Source: Oligoflexia bacterium
GTDB lineage: Bacteria; Bdellovibrionota; Bdellovibrionia; JABDDW01
Length of the DNA: 64,000 nt
Direction of reading: 5' to 3'
NCBI GenBank assembly: GCA_034439615.1
Contig: JAWXAT010000036.1
Coordinates: 1 to 64,000 of the forward strand
Shown here: in pieces, positions 34,015 to 42,702 of the stretch
How the letters are laid out: every line of letters begins with the position of its first letter
How positions within the stretch are numbered: the stretch's first letter is position 1
Position numbers and translations under genes: made by a program
Notes under the pieces: model-generated
Told to the model about the DNA's origin: nothing
Seen by the model: only the letters and a program-made list of their open reading frames with translations
Databases searched by the model: none

Positions 34015-34851
34015 ATGGACCGTTCAAAAAAAGTTGAATTTAAAGTCGGAGTATTTGTCACCATTGGGCTTTTACTCACACTCTTTTTCATCATCGCACT
34101 TGGTGGCGATAAAACATTCTTTCAAAAACACATTACACTCCATATGCGTGTTGACGAAACGATGGGCCTCTCTTTGGGAAGTGCTATCCAGATTGCAGGA
34201 GTTCCAAGTGGAAATGTCAAACTTATAGAATTTGATCGTGGAAGCAATAAACTAGACATTCATTTGCGCATTGAACAAAAATTTGCAGGCCGTATTACCA
34301 AAGGCTCATTTGTCGGGCTTCGCACACAAGGTGCCTTAGGTGATAAATATATTACTATCACACCAGGCCCCTATGATGGCGAACCTCTCAGAGACGGTGA
34401 CACCATTGATGTTGAATTAGGATCAGACCTCCTCACAACACTTAGTAAATCAGGCAATCGCGTAGAACAAGCTTTTGATATTCTCGATCAAGTAGAGCGT
34501 CTCGTAAAAGCGCTTAATGATCGAAACCTGGCGCAAAATCTTGCCGACACAGTACAAAATTTAAAAAGCACGAGCCACACAATGGATCAGGTTATGGCAA
34601 GCATTAAAGGGAGTGATCCGAAGAACAATAATCTTAAAAAATCAGTTGACCGCATAGCCGTTATTCTTGAAAAAATTGATTCTGGTCAAGGTACTTTAGG
34701 TGGTCTTATCAATGACCCAACAGTTCATGAAGATCTCAAGGCTCTTTTAGGTGGAGCAAAGCGAAGTAAACTTTTAAAATATCTCATTCGTTCAACAATT
34801 GAAAAAAGTGAAGAAACTGATTCTAATTCTTCAAAAGAAAAAGATAAATGA
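34015..34851 (+). CDS. mlaD: MlaD/MCE-domain lipid-binding protein
   Basis: Periplasmic substrate-binding subunit anchored in the inner membrane. The 278-residue protein has one N-terminal transmembrane helix (~10-27) and an MCE domain (~37-115: VDETMGLSLGSAIQIAGVPS GNVKLIEF, GLRTQGALGDKYITITPG). A helical C-terminal part with charged heptads (residues ~150-260) may form the extended or tip segment seen in longer MCE proteins. It overlaps the M23 gene by 4 bp (ATGA). Confidence 0.92.
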   Translation: MDRSKKVEFKVGVFVTIGLLLTLFFIIALGGDKTFFQKHITLHMRVDETMGLSLGSAIQIAGVPSGNVKLIEFDRGSNKLDIHLRIEQKFAGRITKGSFVGLRTQGALGDKYITITPGPYDGEPLRDGDTIDVELGSDLLTTLSKSGNRVEQAFDILDQVERLVKALNDRNLAQNLADTVQNLKSTSHTMDQVMASIKGSDPKNNNLKKSVDRIAVILEKIDSGQGTLGGLINDPTVHEDLKALLGGAKRSKLLKYLIRSTIEKSEETDSNSSKEKDK

Positions 34852-35738
34852 TGAGGGCATTAAGGCACATAGCCTTTTTTGCAATTGTTCTCACAAGTTC
34901 ATGGGGAACACCACCCCCTTTAAATTCTGAAAATACATTTATTAATTCCGTTGAATTTTTATCTGAAAATCTTCTACCCGGATCAGTCATCGCCATAAGA
35001 CTGAAAAATACTCCAAACAAAGAAAACTCACTTCGCGTATGTTTTCGTATGCAATGCTTAGCCCTTACAAATCGCTGGGAATTACTCCCGACAAATCCTG
35101 ATACACCCGATGCTCAACTGTTTTTACTTGAAGATAAATTGAATCGTTGGAGTTTTGAGAAGATTGAACTTGATACAAATATGTTTGATAAAATTAAAAT
35201 AAAAATTACAAACCTCAGGCTCCCGGCTTCCGTTGCTGATTTGCTCAAGACAAGTGATAAAGCCGTAGAATTTGAAAAATCATATAATAAGCAAATTCAC
35301 ATTAGAAACAGTGCTCTTAGTTGGGGAAAACAATGGACACTCCCCATTCCCTCAGCGATCACTTCACCCTTTGGAACATTACGTACTGCTGAGGATGGAG
35401 CTTCGTATACACATAAAGGCGTTGATCTCCGAGCTCCGATGGGTACAGCTGTAGCTACCACTTCAGACGGTTGGGTTGTGGCAACATTAGAACAAATGGT
35501 TTCAGGAAAGGTGATCACAATTGATCATGGTCATGGAGTCATGAGTAAGTATCTTCATCTTTCAGAATTTAAGGTGAAAATTAAGGAACAAGTTCGCGCA
35601 GGTCAAATCATCGCTTTAAGCGGGACGAGTGGTCGCTCTGAGGCACCACATCTTCATTGGGAGATTCGGGTGCGGGGTTACCCTGTTGATCCCCTATCGA
35701 CTGCGCGTCTGATGGCACGTCTTTCTTATCCTGAGTGA
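34848..35738 (+). CDS. M23 (LytM) metallopeptidase
   Basis: A 296-residue exported protein with a signal-like start (MMRALRHIAFFAIVLTSSWG) and a C-terminal M23 domain. Zinc ligands are recognisable: HKGVDLR (first His and Asp), and HLHWE (last His) with GHGVMSKYLHLS between. It may cleave peptidoglycan cross-bridges or act as an activator. Coupling to mlaD by 4 bp places it in the mla operon, suggesting coordinated wall and outer-membrane remodelling. Its 3' 131 bp overlap the convergent DUF721 gene. Confidence 0.9.
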   Translation: MMRALRHIAFFAIVLTSSWGTPPPLNSENTFINSVEFLSENLLPGSVIAIRLKNTPNKENSLRVCFRMQCLALTNRWELLPTNPDTPDAQLFLLEDKLNRWSFEKIELDTNMFDKIKIKITNLRLPASVADLLKTSDKAVEFEKSYNKQIHIRNSALSWGKQWTLPIPSAITSPFGTLRTAEDGASYTHKGVDLRAPMGTAVATTSDGWVVATLEQMVSGKVITIDHGHGVMSKYLHLSEFKVKIKEQVRAGQIIALSGTSGRSEAPHLHWEIRVRGYPVDPLSTARLMARLSYPE

Positions 35739-36039
35739 GCCTGATATCTTTTACCCAAGTTTTACCAGCATAAACGTTTATTTTTTTCACAAGTTCACGA
35801 CGTACATAAAATAGTTGATTCATCCATGGAGCACTACTCACCCAAATATAAAGCATGCCTTTTGAAAATGCTACAGGGGAGCATTTATCAGCAAGCATAG
35901 GCCCTACAACCTTTGCCCAATCAAGCTTAAGACGATAACGTTTGAAGTCTTCTGCGAGAGGTGTATTGCCTTTCTCGAGCAATCCCTGTAATACATCAAG
36001 CGCAGTTGGTAGTGTTTTTTTATCGTCTTTTTTCATCAT
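35608..36039 (-). CDS. DUF721 (DciA-like) protein
   Basis: A 143-residue protein with the DUF721 core (LDWAKVVGPMLADKCSPVAF SKGMLYIWVSSAPWMNQLFY VRRELVKKINVYAG, ~40-92). DciA-type DUF721 proteins load or assist the replicative helicase; here that is an inference from family. The C-terminal ~40 residues are low-complexity, Pro/Ser/Asp-rich and lie antisense to the M23 catalytic end, with a 131-bp convergent overlap. The conserved core lies outside the overlap. Confidence 0.8.
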   Translation of the reverse strand: MMKKDDKKTLPTALDVLQGLLEKGNTPLAEDFKRYRLKLDWAKVVGPMLADKCSPVAFSKGMLYIWVSSAPWMNQLFYVRRELVKKINVYAGKTWVKDIRLTQDKKDVPSDAQSIGDQQGNPAPESPNEDVVPQSDHSSRLKR

Positions 36040-36100
36040 ATGGACCTTACTTCAGCAGCGATATAAATTCCAGATTAGACTTTAACTTTAGGATTTTTTC

Positions 36101-37408
36101 ATGACAAAAAGTGTACATATAGTTGGAGCCGGGCTCGCTGGCACTGAATGCGCCCTACAATTAGCAACACGGGGTTACCAAGTTTTTCTTTACGAAATGC
36201 GTCCAGAAAAATTAACCCCAGCCCATAAGACCGGTGGTTGTGCCGAACTTGTTTGTTCAAATAGCTTAGGCAGTCTAATGGAACCCAGCGCTCCTTCTAT
36301 GCTCAAAAATGAAATGGCAGAACTAGGAAGTTTTGTATTAGCAGCAGCCCATCGACATAAAGTTCCAGCAGGCCAAGCATTGAGCGTTGATCGCGAACTT
36401 TTTTCTCAAGATTTAACAAATCAAATTGATACTCATCCCAATATCAAGCGCGTAGCAAAAACTGTCGAAAGCCTTGATGAAATTGGCCGCCCTGCAGTCA
36501 TAGCTACGGGTCCACTTACACATGATTTTTTAGCAGCAAGCATGCGCGATCACTTCGGAGGTGATTTTCTTTATTTCTTCGATGCAATTGCACCCATTAT
36601 TGATGCTGATAGTATCAATATGGATATTTGTTTTAAAGCAAGCCGCTACGACAAAGGTGGCGCAGATTACATCAATTGCCCGCTTACTAAAGAGCAGTAT
36701 TTTAATCTTATTGAGGAAATAAAAAAAGCTGAAGTTGTTGTACCCAAAGAATTTGATAAAACTCCTTATTTTGAATCATGCCTTCCAGTTGAAGTCATTG
36801 TAGAGCGTGGTCCTCTCACATTAGCGTTTGGCCCTTGTAAACCCAAGGGTCTCAAAGATCCACGTACGGGGCGAGAAGCTTTTGCCATCGTGCAATTGAG
36901 ACAAGAAAACAAATATGCCACTGCTTACAATATGGTAGGGTTTCAAACCAAAATGAAATACGGCGAACAGACAAGAGTTTTTAGAATGATTCCCGGTCTT
37001 GAAAAGGCAGAGTTTTTAAAACTTGGTAGCCTTCATAGAAATTTATTTATTAATTCACCAAAGCTTCTCATGAAAACTCTAAACTCACGAAAAGATCCTC
37101 AACTATTTTTCGCAGGTCAAATCACAGGCGTTGAAGGTTATTTTGAATCAACATGCACTGGTATGCTTGTCTCCCAATTTGTCGATGCATTAAATCATGA
37201 TCGCCCAGCACCCATTCCTCCAATTGATAGTGCACTAGGAGCCTTACTTGCAGCGATTACTGAGCCGAAAGAAAATTTTCAACCGACAAATATTAATTGG
37301 GGTCTGTTTCCACCCATGAATGTACCTAAACACGATAAAAAAATCGCTCTAGTAGCAAGAGCGAAGCAGGCCTTTTCAGCTTGGAAAAGTTCTTTAGAAC
37401 TTCAATAA
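36101..37408 (+). CDS. trmFO: TrmFO, folate/FAD-dependent tRNA (uracil-54-C5) methyltransferase
   Basis: TrmFO makes ribothymidine-54 in the T-loop of tRNA using methylenetetrahydrofolate and FADH2. The 435-residue protein begins with the FAD-binding GxGxxG (VHIVGAGLAGTECALQLATR) and contains AELVCSNSLGS, where the conserved Cys lies, and the C-terminal GVEGYFESTCTGML, another conserved Cys region. Length is normal for the family. It stands alone between divergent and convergent neighbours. Confidence 0.95.
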   Translation: MTKSVHIVGAGLAGTECALQLATRGYQVFLYEMRPEKLTPAHKTGGCAELVCSNSLGSLMEPSAPSMLKNEMAELGSFVLAAAHRHKVPAGQALSVDRELFSQDLTNQIDTHPNIKRVAKTVESLDEIGRPAVIATGPLTHDFLAASMRDHFGGDFLYFFDAIAPIIDADSINMDICFKASRYDKGGADYINCPLTKEQYFNLIEEIKKAEVVVPKEFDKTPYFESCLPVEVIVERGPLTLAFGPCKPKGLKDPRTGREAFAIVQLRQENKYATAYNMVGFQTKMKYGEQTRVFRMIPGLEKAEFLKLGSLHRNLFINSPKLLMKTLNSRKDPQLFFAGQITGVEGYFESTCTGMLVSQFVDALNHDRPAPIPPIDSALGALLAAITEPKENFQPTNINWGLFPPMNVPKHDKKIALVARAKQAFSAWKSSLELQ

Positions 37409-37534
37409 TCTGTCATTATGATACAAACATCATTATATGCACTTGCACATAAAACTATTATTGTCACATAGGGCGTGAGCTACATGGCCGGATAAAAAAC
37501 ACCTTACATAGTACATTGTAAGTTATGATGTAAT

Positions 37535-37820
37535 ATGAATTTAAATCTCATACCTTTGACTATTAGAGAAATTAAAGTAAAAACAATTTGCAATTGATAC
37601 GTTATTAGAAATAGGTAATCGAAAATTTTTTGGAGTTCCTACAAAAAATTGCACTCTCCTTCCTACTACAAAAATTGATATTCTCGAGGAGCCTACAACA
37701 GCAGAATATGCTCTGAAGCAATCTCCACCTGTGAATATTGTGAAAGTGAAACATCTCCAAGATGATGGTGAATATCATGAAGGTTGGATCAACGTTGATA
37801 GTATTTTAGTTTTACAATAG
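37535..37820 (+). pseudogene. Possible frameshifted small gene
   Basis: ATG 37535 opens a 20-codon frame (MNLNLIPLTIREIKVKTICN) that stops at 37595-37597. A second frame without an ATG runs from 37581 to a stop at 37818-37820 and encodes a normal-looking peptide (LLEIGNRKFFGVPTKN ... NIVKVKHLQDDGEYHEGWIN). An indel in the A/T run near 37578-37590 would join them into a ~94-residue protein. I recognise no family. It may be a broken gene or noise; 37409-37534 shows nothing else. Confidence 0.35.
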
Positions 37821-38075
37821 TAAGGGGCTTGTTAGTTTTTCTAGTTTCGTTAGATACACAGTTGCTTCAAATTCATTTTGACCACAAGTTTCAATTGACG
37901 CTTTGAATTGCAAACAAACTTCAGGACGCTCTGGTTTTCCAAATATAAGACATTGATTATTATTACTTAGCTGAATGCATCTTGCTCCAGCAGCTTTTCC
38001 GTCAGGCATTCCTGGTATGGGTGATGAAATTGAAGGTGCTATACAACAAGCACCGCATCCTAATCGGCAATTCAT
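37812..38075 (-). CDS. YkgJ-family Cys-cluster protein
   Basis: An 87-residue protein with the Cys arrangement of the YkgJ/Zn- or Fe-S-binding family: CRLGCGACC at residues 3-11, then ARCIQL, QCLIF, VCLQFKAS and ETCGQN. Similar proteins coordinate metal, but the function is unknown. It is the third gene of an arfB operon on the minus strand. Its stop overlaps the stop region of the small frame on the other strand. Confidence 0.85.
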   Translation of the reverse strand: MNCRLGCGACCIAPSISSPIPGMPDGKAAGARCIQLSNNNQCLIFGKPERPEVCLQFKASIETCGQNEFEATVYLTKLEKLTSPLLL

Positions 38076-38090
38076 AGAGGCGCCAGATTG

Positions 38091-38219
38091 TTACATGCTG
38101 GCGCCCCTGTAAACATTTTTATCTACAAAATCGCGGTACAACTCTGGATCGTGAGGGTACATATCCGACAAAAGGTGAGTTAATGTTATCAAGTGATAAT
38201 AGAAGTCATATTTACCCAT
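38091..38219 (-). CDS. Conserved-looking 42-codon gene between arfB and ykgJ
   Basis: ATG 38219 overlaps the arfB stop in a TAATG arrangement, the classic sign of coupling. The peptide begins MGKYDFYYHLITLTHLLSDM, continues YPHDPELYRDFVDKN and ends RGASM. It is amphipathic and rich in aromatic and acidic residues, not low-complexity, so it is likely translated. No family is recognised. The gene is too short for usual gene-length cut-offs. Confidence 0.55.
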   Translation of the reverse strand: MGKYDFYYHLITLTHLLSDMYPHDPELYRDFVDKNVYRGASM

Positions 38220-38617
38220 TACCGAATTTTTTGACGTGACTGCTTTAATTCGCCGCGCCTGTTTTTTGATTCTAATTTTCGAAGCTTAGAATTACGAGTG
38301 GGTTTCGTGGGCCTTCGAGCTTTAGGTTTATGAAAAGCCTGAATGAGCATTGCTTCTAGTTTTTCAATACAGCGAGATTTATTTTTTTCAAGATCACGAA
38401 ACTCATCGCTGCGCAGATAAACAAAAGCTTCTTTATTAATTACATTTTTCATATTTTTTCTGATCAAATATTTTTGCTCATCATTCAATGCGCTGGAAGC
38501 ATTAAAATCCCAGTACAAAACCGCCGCTGACGAAACCTTATTGACATTTTGCCCACCAGGTCCGCGACTTCGAACAGCGCTGAATTTTAGTTCTGAAGTT
38601 ATTTGCTCTAAATTCAC
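38219..38617 (-). CDS. arfB: ArfB peptidyl-tRNA hydrolase (YaeJ/ICT1-like)
   Basis: ArfB rescues stalled non-stop ribosomes. The 132-residue protein has the catalytic GGQ loop (VRSRGPGGQNVNKVSSA) near residues 15-30 and a Lys/Arg-rich C-terminal tail (KPKARRPTKPTRNSKLRKLE), both characteristic; it lacks the codon-recognition domains of RF1/RF2. It is followed by a coupled 42-codon gene and ykgJ. Confidence 0.92.
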   Translation of the reverse strand: MNLEQITSELKFSAVRSRGPGGQNVNKVSSAAVLYWDFNASSALNDEQKYLIRKNMKNVINKEAFVYLRSDEFRDLEKNKSRCIEKLEAMLIQAFHKPKARRPTKPTRNSKLRKLESKNRRGELKQSRQKIR

Positions 38618-38748
38618 GGGATTTTAAAAAAGAAAGTAAAGATCATAAAATTTTGTTTCATAATGGCATCTTAATTTTGTTCATTTCTGAGTGTCAAGAG
38701 TCAATTCTCCAGTTGACAGTGCTACTCGATATGCTTTTATTGAAAGTT

Positions 38749-39957
38749 ATGCATACATTAAAACCAAGTGAAAAGTATTTTCAAATTCTTTTAGCCATAC
38801 TGGGCTTCTTGGTTGCTAGTCTTATTTTAGCAAAACATATTTATTCAGCCCCTTTTATCGATGAAACCTATGTCATCGGTTCTGCTAAAAATTTTATCCT
38901 TGAAGGAAATTACGCAACTCCTGAGTTCCCTGTTTTTTCATCATTGATCAGCACTGGCTTTTGGAGCTCTTACCCCAGTGGGATTGCAGCCGCATTAGGC
39001 GCCGACAAACCTACAATTCGAACTACATTTTTTTATTTTTGCTGTTTTATGCTTTTACTATGCTTACGAATGGCCCTAGGTCATTTTCAATTATCAAAGC
39101 TTGAGAAAAATACTTGGCCCTTTATTTTTCTGGGTATTTTTTTAAACTACATTCCCTATCCAGAAAGTACGGTGATGAGTTTAGGTGAAATTCCAGCGTG
39201 CGCTTATTTATTTTTAAGTCTGCTTTTTTTATATAAGAATAATATCAGTGTCGGATTTTGCCTCTTAGGAGTTTCAGTATTTGGGGGCAAAATGGTCAAT
39301 ATGGCATTTGCTTTACCCTTACTCACCCTCTATACCTTCAACATACAAAAAAAATCACTAACTGAAAGACTCAAGCCTCTTCTTTGTTTTTTAATCCCAT
39401 TTTTTATTTGGGATACTATCATTGCCTTTTGCGCAGGCCCTCAGGTCGCAGCAAGATGGGTTTTTGACTTTTTTGGTAATCTAGAAAGCTTTTCTAAACT
39501 GGCCATAGGAAAAGGCTTTACACCGGCTGATGTTCCCAGACAGACGCTTCTGTCAAGATTCAGTAATCCCGATCTGGAATGGGTTCACTACCCATTACTG
39601 CTGCAACTTAAAATAATTTTTTTGTTAGGCGTCCCAACCGCAATTTCGTTTTGGGTTTATCGTAATGAAATTAAAACCATGGGTCTCTTCAAATGGTGTT
39701 TTCATAGACCTTTAATTTCAGCACTACTAGTTGGCCAATGGATTTTTGCATTTTGGTATTTTGGCGTACATCCGCAAATGTGGATTCGCCATGTACAACC
39801 AGCACTTGTTATCGGAATAGCACTTTTAGGCATGTACGCCTGGCAGTATTATTTAAAGAACAAAAAGCCTCTCTTAACACGGTATGTTCAGATTTTGATT
39901 TTTGCCTTCTTTTCTCTCAGAATAATCCAGTTTATTATAAAAGCAGGGGCAAACTAA
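38749..39957 (+). CDS. Polytopic membrane protein, GT39/PMT-like
   Basis: A hydrophobic membrane protein with about nine to ten predicted helices. An early luminal loop contains the acidic motif (APFIDETYVIGSAKNFILEG), as in GT39/ArnT-type glycosyltransferases, where a conserved Asp/Glu follows the first helix. I prefer ATG 38749 (MHTLKPSEKYF) since it opens directly before the first helix; a frame from ATG 38653 adds 32 residues with no convincing ribosome binding site. The family assignment is moderate; a lipid-linked sugar transferase is inferred. It converges on the PhyH gene with a 24-bp gap. Confidence 0.65.
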   Translation: MHTLKPSEKYFQILLAILGFLVASLILAKHIYSAPFIDETYVIGSAKNFILEGNYATPEFPVFSSLISTGFWSSYPSGIAAALGADKPTIRTTFFYFCCFMLLLCLRMALGHFQLSKLEKNTWPFIFLGIFLNYIPYPESTVMSLGEIPACAYLFLSLLFLYKNNISVGFCLLGVSVFGGKMVNMAFALPLLTLYTFNIQKKSLTERLKPLLCFLIPFFIWDTIIAFCAGPQVAARWVFDFFGNLESFSKLAIGKGFTPADVPRQTLLSRFSNPDLEWVHYPLLLQLKIIFLLGVPTAISFWVYRNEIKTMGLFKWCFHRPLISALLVGQWIFAFWYFGVHPQMWIRHVQPALVIGIALLGMYAWQYYLKNKKPLLTRYVQILIFAFFSLRIIQFIIKAGAN

Positions 39958-39981
39958 CCATATTCAAATTTCTAAAAAATA

Positions 39982-41028
39982 TTAGGGCTTGATATTATAA
40001 GTTAGAAGTCGTCGTGCTAAAGTAAAAACTAATCGTCCTTTTCTACCTGCGTTTGATCTAACCATCGCTCTCTGCAAAGGCGTCAGCAAAAGAGATGAAA
40101 GCTTTGGATTCTTACGTAAACTCAAATAATCAACAATACTTGGTCGAACATGAACTTGATCGCAGATATAATTAATTTGAAATAAAATCCTTTCTCTTTC
40201 TTTGCAAAACCCACCCTTGTGATAACAAGAAGCAGAATCAACTAAAGCCGCTGTTCCGATAGGGCCTTTGAGATGAACAAGATCGCTATCGGGAACAAAT
40301 TTACGCAAGTACGAATCTGAATGGCGTCCGTTTTTCCATATTGATTTATCACCATCAACACGCTCTAAAGGAATCGCTTGATGATAGTTTAAATTCCGTT
40401 CACTCACCGCTGAGTATTGTCCTGAATTTTCATCAAGATCTGTAAGACAGATATAAAGGCTTAGCATTTTATAAATATCACCGTCACGGTGCCACCGCTG
40501 ACTTCCTTCAGGGCCACCAAGATCTGGCTTTGGAATATTATAGAGAACAAACGCCGTATCAATCCGAGGAATTATTTTAAAGTAAGGCAAAACTTTATTT
40601 AAAACAGGAGCACTCATAGCAAACTCTAAGATTCCCAGTCGTGTTTCTTCATCTAACTGAAGTTCTAAAGTTTCTGCATAGGCCAATTCGTCTGTTCTTT
40701 TATTCATCTCCTCACGTTTTTTTTGAATCACAGACTCAGGGATTCGAGATTTGAGCCAAAGTGCAAATTCTTTAAAAACAGGATCATTCTTATAAATTTC
40801 AATAGCATCGCGTTTAAGATTCTTACTATCAGCATCAATGTAGGGGCTTTTGAGGTAGATTATTTTTTCATTAAAATGAAGAATCCATGACCAGAAAAAT
40901 TCAAAAGCGGGAACAGTTAAAATAACAAAAAGTCGCCACAGCGGATTAGCTTTAAATTTAGCAGCCCAAGGTCGCAGTGGACGAGGTTGTGATTGCATTG
41001 CACCAGATTGTGACATCATGGGATTCAT
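39982..41028 (-). CDS. PhyH-family Fe(II)/2-oxoglutarate dioxygenase
   Basis: A 348-residue protein with the phytanoyl-CoA dioxygenase-like core: HRDGD (Fe-binding His and Asp, in GSQRWHRDGDIYKMLSL), DENSGQYSAVSERNL, and the distal His in CYHKGGFCKERERILFQI with the co-substrate-binding Arg. These enzymes hydroxylate or otherwise oxidise small molecules. It is the last gene of the pse transcript, 10 bp after hisH, so a nonulosonate or related glycan substrate is a reasonable guess. No known pseudaminate enzyme of this family is known to me. Confidence 0.8.
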   Translation of the reverse strand: MNPMMSQSGAMQSQPRPLRPWAAKFKANPLWRLFVILTVPAFEFFWSWILHFNEKIIYLKSPYIDADSKNLKRDAIEIYKNDPVFKEFALWLKSRIPESVIQKKREEMNKRTDELAYAETLELQLDEETRLGILEFAMSAPVLNKVLPYFKIIPRIDTAFVLYNIPKPDLGGPEGSQRWHRDGDIYKMLSLYICLTDLDENSGQYSAVSERNLNYHQAIPLERVDGDKSIWKNGRHSDSYLRKFVPDSDLVHLKGPIGTAALVDSASCYHKGGFCKERERILFQINYICDQVHVRPSIVDYLSLRKNPKLSSLLLTPLQRAMVRSNAGRKGRLVFTLARRLLTYNIKP

Positions 41029-41038
41029 TTTTTATCCT

Positions 41039-41656
41039 TCAAAGTTCTACAAAATTCTTAATTAACTGGATACCCACTTCTTGACTTTTTTCAGGGTGAA
41101 ATTGAACTCCAAAGATATTTTCTCTCTCAATAGCAGCTGTGAATTTCGCGCCATAATTCACGGTACACGATGTTGCTCCCGGCTCTTTAGGAACAAACAA
41201 ATAGCTATGCAAAAAATAAAATGATGCGTCTTGGGGTATTTTTTTAAATAATGGGGAATCATTTTTAAATGAAACGTTATTCCAACCCACGTGAGGAAGT
41301 CTTAACTTTTCTTCTCCCACTTCAATTTTTTTAACAACACCCGGTATAACACCTAAACCTTGGTGCTCACCAAACTCATAACCCACTTCCGACATAACTT
41401 GCATGCCGACACAAATTCCCAGACAGAGTTTTTTGTCAATCAACAGTGCTTTTCGCAAACACTCATAGAGATCTTTTTTACGTATACGCTCCATGGCATT
41501 ACCGTAAGTTCCCACTCCTGGAAAAACAATTTTTGAAGCTTTACTTAATGCAACTGGTGAATCGGAGGTTTCAAAATCCGCACCAATATATTCTAAAACA
41601 TTGGCTACTGATTGAATGTTTCCGATTCCTGTATCAAGAAGAATTATTTTGCTCAC
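41039..41656 (-). CDS. HisH-like glutamine amidotransferase (pse operon copy)
   Basis: About 205 residues of glutamine amidotransferase class I: catalytic Cys in LGICVGMQVM, His and Glu in FGVQFHPEKS. It is HisH-type by length and motifs (LDTGIGNIQSVANVLEYIG). GTG 41656 is chosen since its start overlaps the pseI stop in GTGA form; a TTG further up would lie inside pseI. There is no hisF here; a HisF-like partner is at 54098 or 55444. In sugar biosynthesis such HisH/HisF pairs supply ammonia to WbpG/PseA-type amidotransferases; histidine synthesis is less likely given the context. Confidence 0.85.
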   Translation of the reverse strand: MSKIILLDTGIGNIQSVANVLEYIGADFETSDSPVALSKASKIVFPGVGTYGNAMERIRKKDLYECLRKALLIDKKLCLGICVGMQVMSEVGYEFGEHQGLGVIPGVVKKIEVGEEKLRLPHVGWNNVSFKNDSPLFKKIPQDASFYFLHSYLFVPKEPGATSCTVNYGAKFTAAIERENIFGVQFHPEKSQEVGIQLIKNFVEL

Positions 41657-42702
41657 ACTAAATCCCAAGACATAGGTGTGCCTTTTTCTACATCTTTTTT
41701 TATTTTCTTACCTAAAAGTTCTGGCAAGTGTTTTGGAGCAAGTCCAAGACCAGGCCTTACACTTCGAATATTTTTGGCTGTTAAAACTTCTCCAGCTTTC
41801 ATGCTCTCAGCAATATATAAAGAACGCCTAAATTGAAGTGATGGTTTTTCGGCTTCTGTTGGGCCATACGAAACACTTCCAAGGCTTTGCCATGCGCGCT
41901 CTGTTTCAAGCACTAAAGACTGTAATTCATGGGGCTCAAGTGAAAACGCAGAATCAACACCACCATCTGAACGTTTTAACGTGAAATGTTTTTCAATAAC
42001 GGTTGCACCATGTGAAACAGCCGCCACAGATACGCCCACACCCATGGTGTGATCTGACAAGCCCACTTGAGTTCCTAAAATTTTACGCATATCAGGAATT
42101 GTTAAAATATTTGAATTTTGCGGCGTTGCCGGATACGTGCTAGTGCATTTTAGAACTACAATCTCTCTACAACCCTCTTCACGTGCAGCACTCACAGCTT
42201 CTTTAATTTCATCTATTGTAGCCATGCCCGTAGACATGATCATGGGCTTTTTAGTTTTTGCTACAAGTCTAATCAGTGGAATATCAACTAACTCAAATGA
42301 TGCAATTTTATAGAATGGAACATTGAGTGATTCTAAAAAATCTACAGATGTTGGATCAAAAGGTGTACTAAAACCGATAATTCCTAATTCACGACAACGA
42401 TCAAAGATAGGTTTATGCCACTCCCACGGTGTATGCGCCTCGTTATATAAATCGTGAAGTGATCGCCCATTCCAAAGACTTTTTGGGTCATTAATAACAA
42501 ACTCACCTTTTTTTACATTCAATGTAATCGTATCGGCGGTGTATGTTTGAATTTTTAAAGCCTGAACACCGGTCTTTGCAGCAGCATCAACGATCTCTAA
42601 AGCTTTCGTTAATGATTGATTATGATTACCCGACATCTCCGCAATAATAAACGGGCGATGTTTTGCACCAACAGTATTTCGACCCAATTGAATATCCATC
42701 AT
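41653..42702 (-). CDS. pseI: Pseudaminic acid synthase PseI
   Basis: PseI condenses 6-deoxy-AltdiNAc with phosphoenolpyruvate to form pseudaminic acid. The 349-residue protein has the NeuB-type TIM barrel (FIIAEMSGNHNQSLTKALEI at ~18-37, KIQTYTADTITLN, STGMATIDEIKEA) and the C-terminal SAF antifreeze-like domain (RRSLYIAESMKAGEVLTAKN IRSVRPGLGLAP). It overlaps both pseH and hisH by 4 bp. Pse versus Leg/Neu specificity is taken from the complete pse context. Confidence 0.92.
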   Translation of the reverse strand: MMDIQLGRNTVGAKHRPFIIAEMSGNHNQSLTKALEIVDAAAKTGVQALKIQTYTADTITLNVKKGEFVINDPKSLWNGRSLHDLYNEAHTPWEWHKPIFDRCRELGIIGFSTPFDPTSVDFLESLNVPFYKIASFELVDIPLIRLVAKTKKPMIMSTGMATIDEIKEAVSAAREEGCREIVVLKCTSTYPATPQNSNILTIPDMRKILGTQVGLSDHTMGVGVSVAAVSHGATVIEKHFTLKRSDGGVDSAFSLEPHELQSLVLETERAWQSLGSVSYGPTEAEKPSLQFRRSLYIAESMKAGEVLTAKNIRSVRPGLGLAPKHLPELLGKKIKKDVEKGTPMSWDLV

